From: Tetracentron sinense
Taxonomy: Eukaryota > Streptophyta > Magnoliopsida > Trochodendrales > Trochodendraceae
DNA: 64,000 nucleotides
Reading direction: 5' to 3'
Assembly: GCA_015143295.1 (NCBI GenBank)
Contig: CM026560.1
Span: 8,248,501 to 8,312,500, forward strand
This document shows positions 43,455 to 55,486 of this stretch, one piece after another. The notes under the pieces are model-generated. The model searched no databases and was not told the DNA's origin. It saw only the letters and a list, made by a program, of their open reading frames with translations. The position numbers were made by a program, and so were the translations under genes. Within the stretch, counting starts at the first letter, position 1; each line of letters starts with the position of its first letter.

Positions 43455-43925
43455 ATACTAGTGGACTCCACTCCTTGTAGGGTGAGCATTAGTCATCTGG
43501 TCCCAAAGAGAAATGATGTGTGCAAAGATGGGAGGATGCTAGTGGACTCCACTCCTTGTAGGGTAGGCATTAGTCATTCGGCCCCAAAGAGAAAAGAAAT
43601 GTGCAATGGTAAAAATAAAGAGGTTAATGATTCATGTGCACGTGTATGTGGGATAAAGCTAATGGACTCTACTCCTTGTAGGGTAGGCATTAGTCAAGTG
43701 CAAGTGTACGCTAATGGACTCTATTCCCTGTAGGGTAGGCATTAGTTATGTTCAAGTGTACTCTCCCATAAGAAGATACGTGTAAGAGATATGTGTAAAA
43801 CCCATGGACTTAGGTGTATGTGAGAGGAAACTAATGGACTCTACTCCTTGTAGGGTAGGCATTAGTCAAGTACAAGTGTACGCTAATGGACTCTACTCCT
43901 TGTAGGGTAGGCATTAGTCTTGTGC
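43455..43925 (+). repeat. LTR minisatellite of the CTAATG...CATTAG type
   Basis: At least six units like CTAATGGACTCTACTCC-TTGTA-GGGTAGGCATTAG, whose ends (CTAATG/CATTAG) and inner arms (CTAC/GTAG) pair. Two early units read CTAGTGGACTCCACTCC, the first with GGGTGAG. Spacers vary (AGTGCAAGTGTACG and others). Confidence 0.75.
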
Positions 43926-44164
43926 AAGTGTACCCTCCCACCAAAAGATACATGCAGAAGATACGTGTGAAAAGGCCATGTGAAAAGAGTTTGTCTTTTG
44001 TAAAGTATCTCACAGATTGTATTTAAAAAGTGATTTTTCCGTATGTATTTCAATGCATGTGTATTCTATGAACTATGAACTGTCTATATGAAATCATGTG
44101 ATACTACGACATATTATTTAGTGGTTTGTAGACACTGAGTATTCCATGCTCAGCCATACATGTT

Positions 44165-44306
44165 ATGTCGGTAGGTCAGTTTGACATCCCTAACCCAGAA
44201 GCGATGGGTTGAAGAAGAATACGAGGAACAAAGGGATCCACCTATCCCTATGCAGACATAGGAGGATAGAGACCTAGATAGGTGGCCCTATCTAGACTAC
44301 TCCTGA
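44165..44306 (+). pseudogene. LTR micro-ORF with a frameshift
   Basis: ATG at 44165 gives MSVGQFDIPNPEAMG then stop. One base of frame change later, WVEEEYEEQRDPPIP and WPYLDYS-stop are readable to 44306, with one further stop (TAG) between them. It is the closest relative of the DYC subtype and the only clearly frameshifted copy in the window. Confidence 0.6.
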
Positions 44307-45019
44307 GTGAAGGGATTGTGAGGTTTTATTTTTTATTTTGACTGGTGGGCATGTCCACCTTTACTTTGTCATGTATGTACAAACTTGGAATTTAGTCATA
44401 TGTATAGAAATAAAAATTGAGTTCATGTTTTCGTATGGTTTTGCTTCTGCATTTATTTCGTTTCCACTATAGTATGCCTTGTACATTGCAGGATGGTTTG
44501 ACAGGTTATGTTAGTAATGTCTAAAGTCCCACTTAACTCCTAGGGGAGATTTTGGGGTGTTACAGAGTTGGTATCAGAGCTTAGGCCTTAGGTCTCTAGG
44601 GTCATTTAGAGTTCAATACCATGATGGAAACCAGATATTAGGATGAGAAATGAGTTGTATTCCAAGTATAGACTAATCATTTAGTCTTAGTCCATAACCG
44701 GTTGAAAACGAACCGAACTTAGTATCCTACGCTACAACCACAAATTGTATGCTTATACTATTGTAATGTATGCCTTGATGTATTATTATTATGTACCTTA
44801 TGAACAAAGAATGAGCTTGAAGCATGATTGAAGTAAAATCATGGTTCCTAGTTAGACTCACGAGTGATTGCAATACTCAGACTAGAGTCTAGCCCAAGTA
44901 TTGGTCGACAAGGAATTGGTATGTCCCTTGTCGCATTGTGTTATTAGAGTTCGGTAGGGAATTGTTATCCGAGTAAGACTATAGAATACTCTTTGGCCTC
45001 ACAAGTCTAGTGGATTTAG

Positions 45020-45150
45020 AATGACATCGGCATCACGCATGGCATAAGCATCATGCATAGCACAAGCATTATGCATAGGATAAGCATCATGCATACCATG
45101 AGCATCATGCATATCATGAGCAGTATACATAGCATCATACATGGCATGAA
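45020..45150 (+). repeat. GCATCATGCAT minisatellite in gag position
   Basis: Roughly seven units of 18 bases (AGCATCATGCATAxCATA) occupy the place where the gag domain should be, just before the zinc knuckle. No other element in the window has it. Confidence 0.7.
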
Positions 45151-45159
45151 GCATACCGG

Positions 45160-45425
45160 AGAATGTCGAAAGTTGGTAGGCGGGTGCTTCCACTGTGGTC
45201 TTCCGGGACATAGGATTAGGGATTGTCTAGGATGACCACCTCAAACAGTCCAGACTAGAGAAAGCAGACTCACGGTTAGGTAGGAGCCTCAACAGGGATC
45301 TACTCAGGTCATGAGGCCCCCATGATCCACTTAGTCGCCTCATTAGGCGAATCAAGGCAGGGTCTTTGCCTTAACCGAGCAAGGTACACATGCACCTGAA
45401 GGTGTCGTGCCAGGTCCGCTCATTT
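45160..45425 (+). pseudogene. Gag zinc-knuckle fragment and intron donor
   Basis: GGCFHCGLPGHRIRDC (about 45180-45228) is followed by RVFALTEQ and VVPG, then GTGCCAG|GTCCGCTC at about 45413, matching the gag-pol intron donor of the intact element. Everything from protease to chromodomain is missing. Confidence 0.8.
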
Positions 45426-45671
45426 CATATAGTTAAGTGTGAATATTCAATGCTATGTGATATGTTGCTATGTGTGTAAGAACATGTTACTATATTATAT
45501 GGGTGCTACTATGCAATGCTTGACCTAATTTTGATATGTTGCATGAGTTTATGACATACTACGTACAAAACGTTATATGTAAATTTTGATGGATTACTAT
45601 TTAAGGGAAATGTGGGACAAGTATTCCTGCTTGAGTGAGTACCGTCCTAATTTTGAGTACAAAATTCCTAT

Positions 45672-45690
45672 AAGGGGGGGGGGGGGAGGA
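45672..45690 (+). promoter_or_regulatory. Polypurine tract of the pol-less element
   Basis: A run of about thirteen G between AA and AGGA directly before TGTAGAACCCC at 45691. The inverted repeat usually found upstream is weak here (CCTAATTTTGAGTACAAAATT). Confidence 0.8.
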
Positions 45691-47629
45691 TGTAGAACCC
45701 CGGAACCGAGTTCACTTTACGATGAACAATGTCAGTAAATAATGCCCTTATATGATGGGTGTAAAGGCCTAAGGCCTTCCATTGTGTTCTTGGTATAAAG
45801 TGAGCCAAGTGAATGGTTTTAGGTGAGTGTGTTGAGTCTCAAAAATGAGAGTATAAGTATACTCTATGTGGGTGAAAGCAATGGTATAAATACCCTAAGT
45901 ACTAATGCATGGGGTGTAAGTGAATAGTGCTAGTGTGCGAGGCATAAAGAGGCCAGGGCCTCTCATGCATATTGGTGTGAGTTAGATGATCACCTAGGTG
46001 GGTTACAAACATAGGGGGAACGATTTATGAGGTTTGAGCAGGGTGTTCTACCCATGGGAGAAGAGTGTGAAGCACTCGAAACGTTCTAAGTGTCAACAAG
46101 GGATATGCCTTAGCATTACCCTTAATTTTAAGAAGCCTTAGTTTAGGGGCTGTTGCTCAGAATCAAGTGATTCTTGTGTTTTTCGAAAGGTATTGGAACA
46201 CTCTTTGAGGTTCATGTTTACCGTTTTTCTAAAATTTGAGTCGGGGATGAGTTAAAAGATGGAATTCCAAAACCGGATCTGCTGCAAATCTGGGCTGTCG
46301 CAACCCATTGCAGACCAGTCAGCTTTAGGGGCAAATTCTTCCATGACGAAAGAAGAATTAGAGTTTTTGTAAAACATAAAAGTTTTTTCCCTTTGAAAGA
46401 CAAATCCAACACAAGTTCAATCGTTAAAATCTGATAAGCGAGTTAAAAGTTATGGCCAAAATACGAAAATGTAAAAATCTAGAAAAAATTCTATTCTAGG
46501 TACGATCGTTCGTACACGACCTACGAACTATCGTAAAGTTGCTACAATCGATCGTAACACCCCAAAAATGCTGTAAACCAACTGTCCAACCTAAGATCGA
46601 TTGTAGGAAGCCTACGAATGATCGTAGATCGCTATGAACGATCGTAAGTCGCGAATCAACTTTTCTAAATGCGTGACTTTTGGGGTTTTCACCCCATGGC
46701 CTATAAATAGGGGCTGATTTGGGGGTTTTGGGTTTACCCTAAACCTAAAGGGAGTTCTTAGAAGAAGAGGAAGATCTAGAAGGGATTTGGGAGAAAAAGG
46801 GGAAGAAATCTAGGGTTCCAAAAGAGGGGTTTTGGATTTAAGATCAAGTGGAGCCAAATCAAGGTTTAGGGATCTTCCACAAGCTTGGATCTCGCTACCA
46901 CGTGCCATTGGAGCTTCGATCTCCATCCTCAAGCTTGGTTTCATCTTCTACAAGCTTACTGAAGCTTTTTCAAACCTTGGATCAAAGGGATTTTTATCCC
47001 ATAAGGTAACTACACTTCACTACATAATTTGTCCTAAACCATACTATAAAGCAAGATAAAAGTATGTGATTGTGATGTGAACTAATTTGTGATGCTCCTA
47101 TGCCTTAGAATAAAGAATGAAAAGTGTATATTATGATTCAAAGATGAACACTTCACTAGCTAGTTGTTATAAACCATATTTTAATCAAGATAAAAGTAGG
47201 AATATTTATGTGAACTACATTGTGATTCTTTCATACCGTAGAATAAAGAATGGAAATTGTATATTATTGTGCAAAGATGAAAAGCTTGTTAAAAATACAT
47301 AAGTTTTGAGGAAAATCTTGGAGGAAAAATATATATGTTTCTATAAAATGGAATTATGTGACTAAGTGTATATGGGCTATTGCTATGGATAAAAATGTGA
47401 ATTATAGGATATATGTAAAGTGTTTCTTTTTGTCTATCGTGCTACTCGCAAGTGATTAAACACACGTGTATTGTATGATCGAATTTTGTCATATATGTAT
47501 GTGTAAAGCAAGTGAGAAATTATATGTGCAAATAAGGGAGGATACTAGTGGACTCCACTCCTTGTAGGGTGGGCATTGGTCACCCGGTCCCAAAGAGAAA
47601 TGATATGTGCAAAGATGGGAGGATGCTAG
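45691..47629 (+). repeat. 3' LTR of the pol-less gypsy element, truncated
   Basis: Parallel to 41613 onward. It keeps about 28 bp (GTGTGCGAGGCATAAAGAGG...) near 45934 that the 5' LTR lacks. Visible substitutions indicate an older insertion. Interrupted inside the first minisatellite units by the reverse LTR at 47630. Confidence 0.88.
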
Positions 47630-48716
47630 TGTCACGACCCAAAATACCCCCTCTTTTGATTTAAGAATTTAAGAATCACCTTGGGTAGAAAACCCAAGCT
47701 CTAAAACACCAAAAATAGTAAAATACCAACCTTAGAAGCATGGATTGAGCTTCACTTTGGTCTGAGTAGATTAAAGTGTTCTTCTTCTTCTCTTCTTCAA
47801 TCTCTTAAAAATCCAAGCTCAGGGTTTGAGTAGATTAATCCCAAAAATTCAGATCTTATTTATAGTTCTAGTGTTGCCAAAACCCCTAAAAGTCCTTGAA
47901 AATATATCAAAATATCTCCCAAGGTCGATGGAAGAGTTCTGGGTCATTCTGAGCATGTAATCTTCGATGAGGGGTTAAAAATCGTCGATGAATGGGTTAT
48001 TTTCTCATTTTGGTGGGTTGACTCGTCGACGAGTCCAAGGCACTCGGTGCCGAGTGGAACCCATAACTCGCTAGAGTTTTTCCCACTTTAGTATTTTGGC
48101 CATACCTTTTGACTCTCTTATCTGATTTTAAGGATTAAACTTGCATTGGATTCATCTTTGAAAGGGATACAACTTTCATGTTTTATAAATTTTCTAATTT
48201 TTCTGTCTTCATTGACCAAATTGCCCTTAAAACTGACTGGTCTGAAAATAGATTTCAGCAGTCCAGATTTTCAATAGATTCGTTTCCGGAAATCTGACGC
48301 TTGACTCAACCTCGACTCAAAATCTGAAAAAGTGATAAACATGAACCTTAAAGAGGGTTTCAATACCTTTTCAAAAACTTAAGAATCACTCGATTCTGAT
48401 CAGCAGTGAGAATTTTTGTCGCACCCCAAAACCCACCCTAGGAGTTAGAGTGAACTTTGGACGACTAATCAAGGCTTACATGACTTGCTTGACAAACCAA
48501 CCTGCAAAAACCCACAGAGTATATACAATAGAAGATGACAGCGGAAACATAACTATAAAACACAGCGGAAGTCTAACCAAACCTCTACGAATATACATAC
48601 GCAAATCCAAGTTTATACAAAAAGTAACCAAAAGAAAGTGCGGACAGACCCGTCAAAATACATGAATGTATATCTCTCATCTCACCCACAGCTATTCACT
48701 CAGAATCTACAACCAC

Positions 48717-48836
48717 TTAATGGTAAACCTCTACTGGAGGTTCCTCCAAAGGCTCCTCGACGTACTCCTCTTCCACCCATGGACCAGGAGCACAAACATC
48801 AAATGGAGCAGCAGCTCCCTCAGAACCTGCCGACAC
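48717..48836 (-). CDS. LTR micro-ORF, 39 codons, GTG in place of ATG
   Basis: Minus-strand frame SAGSEGAAAPFDVCAPGP, WVEEEYVEE, ending VEVYH before TAA. The start codon position reads GTG, so it may no longer be translated. PFDVC subtype. Confidence 0.4.
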   Translation of the reverse strand: MSAGSEGAAAPFDVCAPGPWVEEEYVEEPLEEPPVEVYH

Positions 48837-50443
48837 AAGAAGTACGGCTGAGCATATGGAATACTCAGCGGGTACCAAATACTAACCAACAGTCATAGCA
48901 TAAAAATGGCAATACATAAATCAGGAGCAATTCATATATGTTAGACGGAAACAATTCATATCATACAAGGAAGTAAAAGCAATTTATAATCATGCTTGTA
49001 TTTCGTAGAAAGCCGATAAAACCCTTGAAAACCTTGTACACTTGACTTGATTTGAAATACCATTTCCGTGCTTGAAACTTGTCATGTTGTCTTATCTTGT
49101 CATATCATGCGTGTCATGTCATGTCATGCTTGCTTGGAAAGTAAACTACTTGTGAGGGAAGGGAGACCCTTCTTCCTAAATGCCCATGCTTGTCATGTCA
49201 TGTATCATGCTTGCTTGTTCGGAAAAGTAATCTACTTATGAGGGAAGGGAGACCCTTCTTCCTAAAATGCTCATGCTTGTCATGCCGTGTCATGTCATGC
49301 TTGTATCATGCTTGGAAGAGTAAATTACTTGTGAGGGAAGGGAGACCCTTCTTTCTAAATGCTCATGTCATGTCCTTTCACTTGTGAGATGTCTTTGTGA
49401 GATGTACTTGCGAGGGAAGGGAAACCCTTCTTATGATATGTATGTACTTGCAAGGGAAGGGAAACCCTTCTTATGATAATGCATGATTGACTTGTCCTTG
49501 TCAAGAGTGAGGTAAAACATATCGTAGGATATGCCCCACCTCTAAATCTCATTCTTGAAAACCTCGGTAAATCATGTCGTGTATGCGTGCTCGTGAGGTC
49601 GTGTGCATACTTGCATTTGGAACTAAATATGGCATTTGAGTAATTCATAACACATAATATCAATGATTTGAGCAATTTAATATTCATATCATTTAGGGAA
49701 AGCGAACAATCACACTATCATGACCCTAGCAATTTCCATAAACCTTAACACATGCATTTTCTTAATTTATTATTCATTTTATTCACCTTGGCATTTCATC
49801 AAACATGGTGCATTCATTATTTATTAACCCTACAACATGCTTTTCTAGGTGGGTTTTACTCACATCACATATGTATGTTCATTATGGGTCCAATGCCCTC
49901 CCCGTTCATCCATCACATCAATACACACGGCATCCAATCGCCCACATTCATCTCCATTCACCATTCACCATTCACAACCCATCTCACAATACATGGATGC
50001 ATAAAGGAACACAAAGAAAATAAAGGAAAATAAGAACTATAACTAGGAGGGTAGCAAGAAGTACCGACCTTGATCAAGTAAGGAAGAAATCCCATTTCCA
50101 AAACGACCGTGAGTTGCTGCCCTAACTTGAGGAGAGTGCCCCACACGAGCTTGAGCCGAGATTGTAACGCCCCGAAATACCCCCTAGGAGTTTAGGGATA
50201 TTTTAGGTGTCACACTGCGTACCTATCAAACCATCCTGTAATGCACAAGATAAAATATAATACTAACAACGATAATCAGAGCGCGGAAACTATCATATAT
50301 GCGGAAGCGTAAACAAATTTTTCTTTTTCTTTATAATGATCCAAAATGTAGTATTCCAAGTTGACATAAATACAAAACACGTCTAAGTCTAAGGTGGACA
50401 GGCCCACCTATCAAAATACATAAGACCCTCTCATACTCTCCCC

Positions 50444-50584
50444 TCAACAGTAGTCGAGGTATGGCCACGCATCGAGGTCTTGGTCCGCCTGAGACTGTAA
50501 TGGAATATCCGGCTCTCTCTCCTCTATATACTCTTCCTCGACCCAAGGCTCTAGGTCGAGGGCTCCCTCAGTACCTGCCGACAT
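50444..50584 (-). CDS. LTR micro-ORF, 46 residues
   Basis: MSAGTEGALDLEPW, VEEEYIEEREPDIP, ending WPYLDYC before TGA (50444-50446). It aligns with the young copy codon for codon, without a length change. Confidence 0.45.
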   Translation of the reverse strand: MSAGTEGALDLEPWVEEEYIEEREPDIPLQSQADQDLDAWPYLDYC

Positions 50585-50877
50585 GAAAGTACGGCTGAGC
50601 ATGGAATACTTAGCGAGTACAAGCTACTAGCAGACCATAACAATAATAAAACACACAATAGTAATTTTATACAAGCAGTAATAGAAACATCGCAAAGAAA
50701 CAGTATAGGGCATGACATAATACAAGCATCCTGACGTGCGTACATGAATGCGAAAACGCCGATAAAAATCATGCTTGAAAACCCCTGTCATGTCTCGGTA
50801 TGCCTCGTAGAAATCATGTATGCGTGCATGCATGAATGCATGATCATCATCTTGTGAACCTCCATCTTGTAACTTGT

Positions 50878-51225
50878 GAGCCAGAGGCTAGCACCCGAAT
50901 CTCCCTGGGCTGCCAACCTCCTTGATATGCAATGCACTTGTGAGCCAGAGGTTAGCACCCGAATCTCCCTGGGCTACCAACCTCCTTGATATGCAATGCA
51001 GGGTTTTCTTGTGAGCCAGAGGTTAGTACCCGAATGTCCCTGGGCTACCAACCTCCTTGATAATAGGTGATTTTTACTTCTTATTTAGTTTTCTTGTGAG
51101 CCAGAGGCTAGTACCCGAATGTCCCTGGGCTACCAACCTCCTTGACAATAGGTGTTTTAAGGGTTATCTTGTGAGCCAGAGGTTAGTACCCGAATCCTCC
51201 CTGGGCTACCAACCTCCTTGACATG
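50878..51225 (-). repeat. LTR minisatellite, five hairpin units (minus strand)
   Basis: On the minus strand each unit is GAGGTTGGYAGCCCAGGGA...CGGGTRCTARCCTC. Three units have GAGGTT/AACCTC and two GAGGTT/AGCCTC with wobble pairing. Spacers are A/T-rich and unlike one another. Confidence 0.85.
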
Positions 51226-53582
51226 CAATATTTTCTTGTTGTTTATTATATGCACATGCTCTTGAAATCTCGGTTCATGCTATCATGCGTGCTCATGTAC
51301 GTGTCCATAGTGACAAACATGATAATGGGAATAACCAAAATATGACATTGCAATTCAATTCATGATATGAACATAGGTAACATAAGTAGTTTGCATAACA
51401 TTTGATCAATTTATCATTTATAAGAACACATGCATAAAACCCATTTCTATATTCTTCATTGAGATCATTTATTCATAGTTTAGGTATTTTGTCAAACGCT
51501 TTCATACATTATTCCTTAGTAGTTTATTTCCTTCTTTTAAATGCATATTTTCCATTCAATCACACAATGGTAAGTTTGTTATTTGTACTATGCCCATCCT
51601 CCATTTTCCAATCCACAACCCACACATCATACATCACATTCGGCATCCAATCGCCACATCCAATCTCCCATCCACACATTCATTCCATTTCCCTTATCTT
51701 GTTTATATTTGTTGAGTTAATACAATGCATAGGGAAGGAAAAGCATAATATATATAATCACCATTTACACTAGAAAACCTAGGTTATTGCTAGGGAAAGT
51801 TAGTAGGGTGTACTAACCTTGCTCAAGGCTTGATCCTTGGTGGGAAACTTGATTGAAGCTCCAAAAGGGGTAGGGAACAACCCTTGCTTGAGGAAGACTC
51901 GAGTTGGGGAAGAAACCCCCTTTCAAAACGTATGTGAGATGGCTGCCCTAGCTTGGAGAGTGGCTCCCACACGAGCTTGAGCCTTGAACTTGAAGCAAAT
52001 CCAAGTTTGAGGACGACCTAGGATGGTCCACCCCTTTGGTTTCTTCCTCAATACCAAACCCTAGGTTAGAGCTTTCTCCTCTTCTCTCTCTATCTCTCAA
52101 AATCTCTCAATGTTGTAAGTGAGGCCTCAAAGGGTCGAGCAAACCCTTATGGGTAAGGGTTTAACACCCAAAAGATGAAAACGCCCTTACTGAAATTTCT
52201 GCAAAAAAGCGAAGACCGAGCGATCGGTGGTTATGACCGATCGATCGGTTGCCTACTGAGCGATCGGTGTTCTTGACCGAGCGACCGGTCAAAAACATGC
52301 TCTCTGGAAAATTTCCCCATACAAAATTTTTGACCGTGCGATAGCTACCGATCGATCGGTTATGGACCGATCGATCGCTGACTGGACCGAGCGATCGGTT
52401 CTCTGTATGTCTGGACTGTTTTGACCATATCTTTTGACTCGCTCGTAGGATTTCGACGATTCAACTTGCGTTGGGTTCGTCTTTCGAAAACGCACATTTT
52501 TGACATTTCGGAATTTCCGATTTCTCTCTTATTTATTAATTAGACTATGAGGAAGGCCAATTAGCTACGAAAACGGTATTCATTAAGTATAGAAAAATCT
52601 GGGGTGCTACAGAGATTTTGAAGAAAATAGACTTGAGGTGAGTGTGGGTTCACAACCCTTTGATTTCTCCTCCAAAATCAAACCCTAGGTTAGGGATCAC
52701 CTTCTTCTCCTCTCTTTAGCTCTCAATCCTCTAAGTATTGTAAATAAGCCCTAAAGGCTCGGGCAAGACTCTTAAGGTAAGAGTAAACCGCCCAAAAGAC
52801 TAAAACACCCTTACTAAATTTTCTGCAAAAACGCGAGTACCGAGCGATCGGTGTTAATAACCGATCGATCGGTTGCCTATTGATCGATCGGTTTCATAAC
52901 CGAGCGATCGGTTAAAATTTCACTCTCTGGAAAATTTCCCCATACAAAAATCTTGACCAGTCGATAGCCTCCGAGCGATCGGTTTTGGACCGATCGATCG
53001 CTCCATGGACCGAGTGATCGGTCGCCTGCAGGTCCAGACTGTTTTGGCCATATCTTTTGACTCGCTCGTCGGATTTTGACGATTCAACTTGCGTTGGGTT
53101 CGTACTTCAAAAAGGAACATTTCTGACGTTTTGAAATTTTCAACTTCTTCCTTATTTATTAATTGTACTACTTTAAAGGCAAAATGGCTATGAAAGTGTC
53201 ATGCATTAAATGTGAAAAGGTCCGGGGCTCTACAATTTTAGAGCTCTTTAAAGTTAAGGGTATGTTTAGGCATCCATTTATTTGATACTTGGAGTATGTT
53301 AAACTCTCATTTTTCATTTGTCCTTAACCACCAAAAACACTTTTCATACATATTTTGATTCATTCAAAACCTCCTTTCATTGTAAAACATGAACCCACAA
53401 TTTCATTAAGGTTTTAGGCCTTGAAGGCACTATTCATAGCACTATTCACACACTATTCACATGAATAGTGAACCCAAAATTTCGGGGCTCTACATCCTCC
53501 CCCCTACAAAAATTTCGTCCTCGAAATTAAGACGATACAAAAACATACCAGGAACAAAATACATGAAATCTCACAAAAGAAA

Positions 53583-55486
53583 CTGTACAAACAAGTGAGG
53601 GTACTTTTCCCTCACTTTGGCCTCACGCTCCCATGTAGCCTCTTCCTTGGAATGATGCTGCCACTTCACAAGGACAAGTGGAATAGTCTTGTTGTGCATG
53701 ACTTGATCTCAATGATCCAATATCTAAGCAGGTTTCTCCACTAAGGTGAGATCTGAGATCTGAGATCCTATCGAATCTCCACAGGATCAAGATCAATGAC
53801 ATATAAAGGGTCCGAAACATATTTCCTAAGCATAGAAATATGAAAGATGTTATAGACCGCCGCCATGTGAGGAGGTAAAGCCACTCTGTAAGCGACTTCT
53901 CTGACGCGTGTGATCACCTCAAAAGGTCCCACATACCTCAGGCTAAGCTTCCCCCTCTTGCCAAACCTCATGATTCCCCGGCTTAGAGAAATCTTCATAA
54001 AAACTCGATCCCCAACTTGGAATTTCAAGTCTCTGCGGCGAGTGTCCGCATAGCTTTTCTGCCTATCTTGGGCAGTCTTTAGCTTCTCCCGAATGATCTA
54101 GACCCTATCCATAGTCTACTCGATCAACTCAGGACCAAGTATCTTCCGCTCTCCCACTTCATCCCAATATAGAGGAGCTCGACAACTTCTCCCATACAAA
54201 GCCTCAAAAGGGGTCATTTGGATGCTTGCCTGGTAACTGTTGTTGTAGGCAAACTCAACCAACGGCAAATGATCCTCCCAACTGCCCTGGAAGTCTAACA
54301 TGCAAGCTCTGAGCATATCCTCAATCACTTGGTTCATCCTCTCGGTCTGCTCATCAGTTTGAGGATGAAAGGCGGTGCTGAAATCTAACCGAGGACCCAT
54401 AGCGCTCTGAAAACCCTTCCAGAACCTGGAAGTAAACCTCGGGTCTCGATCAGATATGATAGAAACTGACACCCCATGCTGTTGAACTATTTCCTTGGTG
54501 TACAAGGCTACTAACTGGCTCATACTGTACGTAGTCCGATAGGGTAGAAAATGCGCAGACTTTGTCAATCGGTCAACGATAACCCAAATAGCATCGAAGC
54601 CCCTTGCCGTCCTTGGCAAGCCAACTATGAAATCCATCGAGATATTGTCCCATTTTCACTCTGGAATAGGGAGGGACTGTAGAAGACAGGCTGGCCTCTG
54701 ATGCTCGGCTTTCACCGGCAAGCACACCAAACACCTCGAAACATACTCTGCGACTTCCCTCTTCATATTTCGCCACCAGTAATGCCTCTTGAGATTCTCA
54801 TACATCATAGTACTTCCAGGATGCACAGTGTACTTGGATCGATGAGGCTCGTCCGAGATCTCATTCCTCAACACTGCGTCGACAGGAACACACAACCTGC
54901 CTTTGAATGTGATGGCACCATCACCATTCAAAGTAAACTCTCGACTGCCATTGTTAACCGACTTGTCTCGGTAAGCAAGTAACTCTGTATTCGAACTCTG
55001 TAACTCTTTAATTCGAACCAGAATATAAGGCTTGACTAAAAGATTAGCCATGACTGGCCCAAAAGTAGGAATGTTGAAGCTAGTATCGAGGTTTGCCAGT
55101 ACCTCCAACATCTTCCACTCGTGAACCATCATGTGAGTTAAGTGTCCAAGAGGCTTCCAGCTAAGAGCGTCTACTACCACATTCGCCTTACCCGGGTGGT
55201 ATTGGATAGTGCAGTCATAATCCTTCAGAAACTCCAACCATCTAAGCTGCCTTAGATTTAGCTCCTTCTAGGAAAACAAGTACCTTAAGCTCTTATGGTT
55301 CGTAAACATATTGAACTACTCCCCATAAAGGTAGTGATGCTAAATCTTCAGCGCAAAGAGCACTACAGCAAGCTCTAGATCATGCGTAGGATAGTTCTTC
55401 CCATGGTCCTTCAACTGCCGTGAAGCATATACAATGACCTTCCCGTGCTGCATCAGAACACATCCTAGACCGATCAATGAAGCATC
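53583..55486 (-). pseudogene. Broken gypsy pol (RNase H end, integrase, chromodomain-like tail)
   Basis: From 55486 downward: RNase H ...[33 protein letters not shown] (55237-55170); integrase finger [20 protein letters not shown] and CLVCLPVKAEH; and the core [43 protein letters not shown] (54637-54116). The tail RYVGPFEVITRV and HVxISMLRKYVSDP runs to about 53583. Stops and frameshifts are present near 54028-54116, 54656 and 55240-55330. Pol ends abruptly at 55486 inside RNase H against plus-strand LTR sequence, so RT, protease, gag and the 5' LTR are missing. Confidence 0.88.

Larger units (their letters stand above)
41613..44564 (+). repeat. 5' LTR of the pol-less gypsy element
   Basis: Begins TGTAAAACCTTGAAACCGAG (sister LTR: TGTAGAACCCCGGAACCGAG) and ends GGGGTGTTACA. 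U3 palindromes of TACGATCGTTCGTA type lie at 42392-42560 and a TATA box CTATAAATAGGGG at 42615-42627. A donor-like ATAAG|GTAACTACAC is at about 42916. A third type of hairpin minisatellite lies at 43455-43920 and a frameshifted micro-ORF at 44165-44306. Confidence 0.9.
41613..47629 (+). mobile_element. Pol-less Ty3/gypsy element with LTRs, PBS, zinc knuckle and PPT
   Basis: 5' LTR 41613-44564 (2,952 bp), PBS TGGTATCAGAGC 44569-44580, 1.1 kb of internal DNA, PPT 45672-45690 and 3' LTR from 45691, cut at 47629 by another insertion. The internal part keeps only a gag zinc knuckle and an intron donor; pol and most of gag are deleted. It keeps the cis-acting sites a non-autonomous element would need, but whether it moved in this form is unknown. 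LTR family with TACGATCG palindromes and a clear TATA box. Confidence 0.88.
50163..52611 (-). mobile_element. Solo LTR, minus strand, with GAGAT duplication
   Basis: TGTAACGCCCCGAAATACC at 50163 to TGGGGTGCTACA at 52611 (2,449 bp), flanked by GAGAT at 50158-50162 and 52612-52616, inside the 48417-53234 solo LTR. It is the same family as the young element's LTR: palindromes at 52215-52400, five hairpin repeats (50878-51225) and a micro-ORF at 50444-50584. Confidence 0.94.
48417..53234 (-). mobile_element. Solo LTR, minus strand, with ATTTT duplication (split)
   Basis: TGTCGCACCCCAAAACCC at 48417 to CCGGGGCTCTACA at 53234, flanked by ATTTT at 48412-48416 and 53235-53239. Net length is about 2.36 kb after removing 50163-52611 and one duplication. 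It carries GAAGGG/CCCTTC repeats (49140-49465), a CATG-rich stretch and a micro-ORF at 48717-48836. Confidence 0.9.
47630..53494 (-). repeat. 3' LTR of a minus-strand gypsy element, hosting nested solo LTRs
   Basis: From TGTCACGACCCAAAATACCCCCT (47630) to TTTCGGGGCTCTACA (53494), with true LTR sequence only at 47630-48416 and 53240-53494. An internal deletion joins the LTR end to the leader region near 47652, removing the minisatellite and micro-ORF zone. Minus-strand TATA CTATAAATAAG lies near 47860. The complement of a PPT (TCCTCCCCCCTA) follows at 53495, and pol begins beyond it. Confidence 0.82.

Noticed and set aside
49090..49390. CATG-rich stretch as a functional motif array
   Set aside because: It is low-complexity variation around the GAAGGG minisatellite of that LTR family and is not kept at a fixed position.
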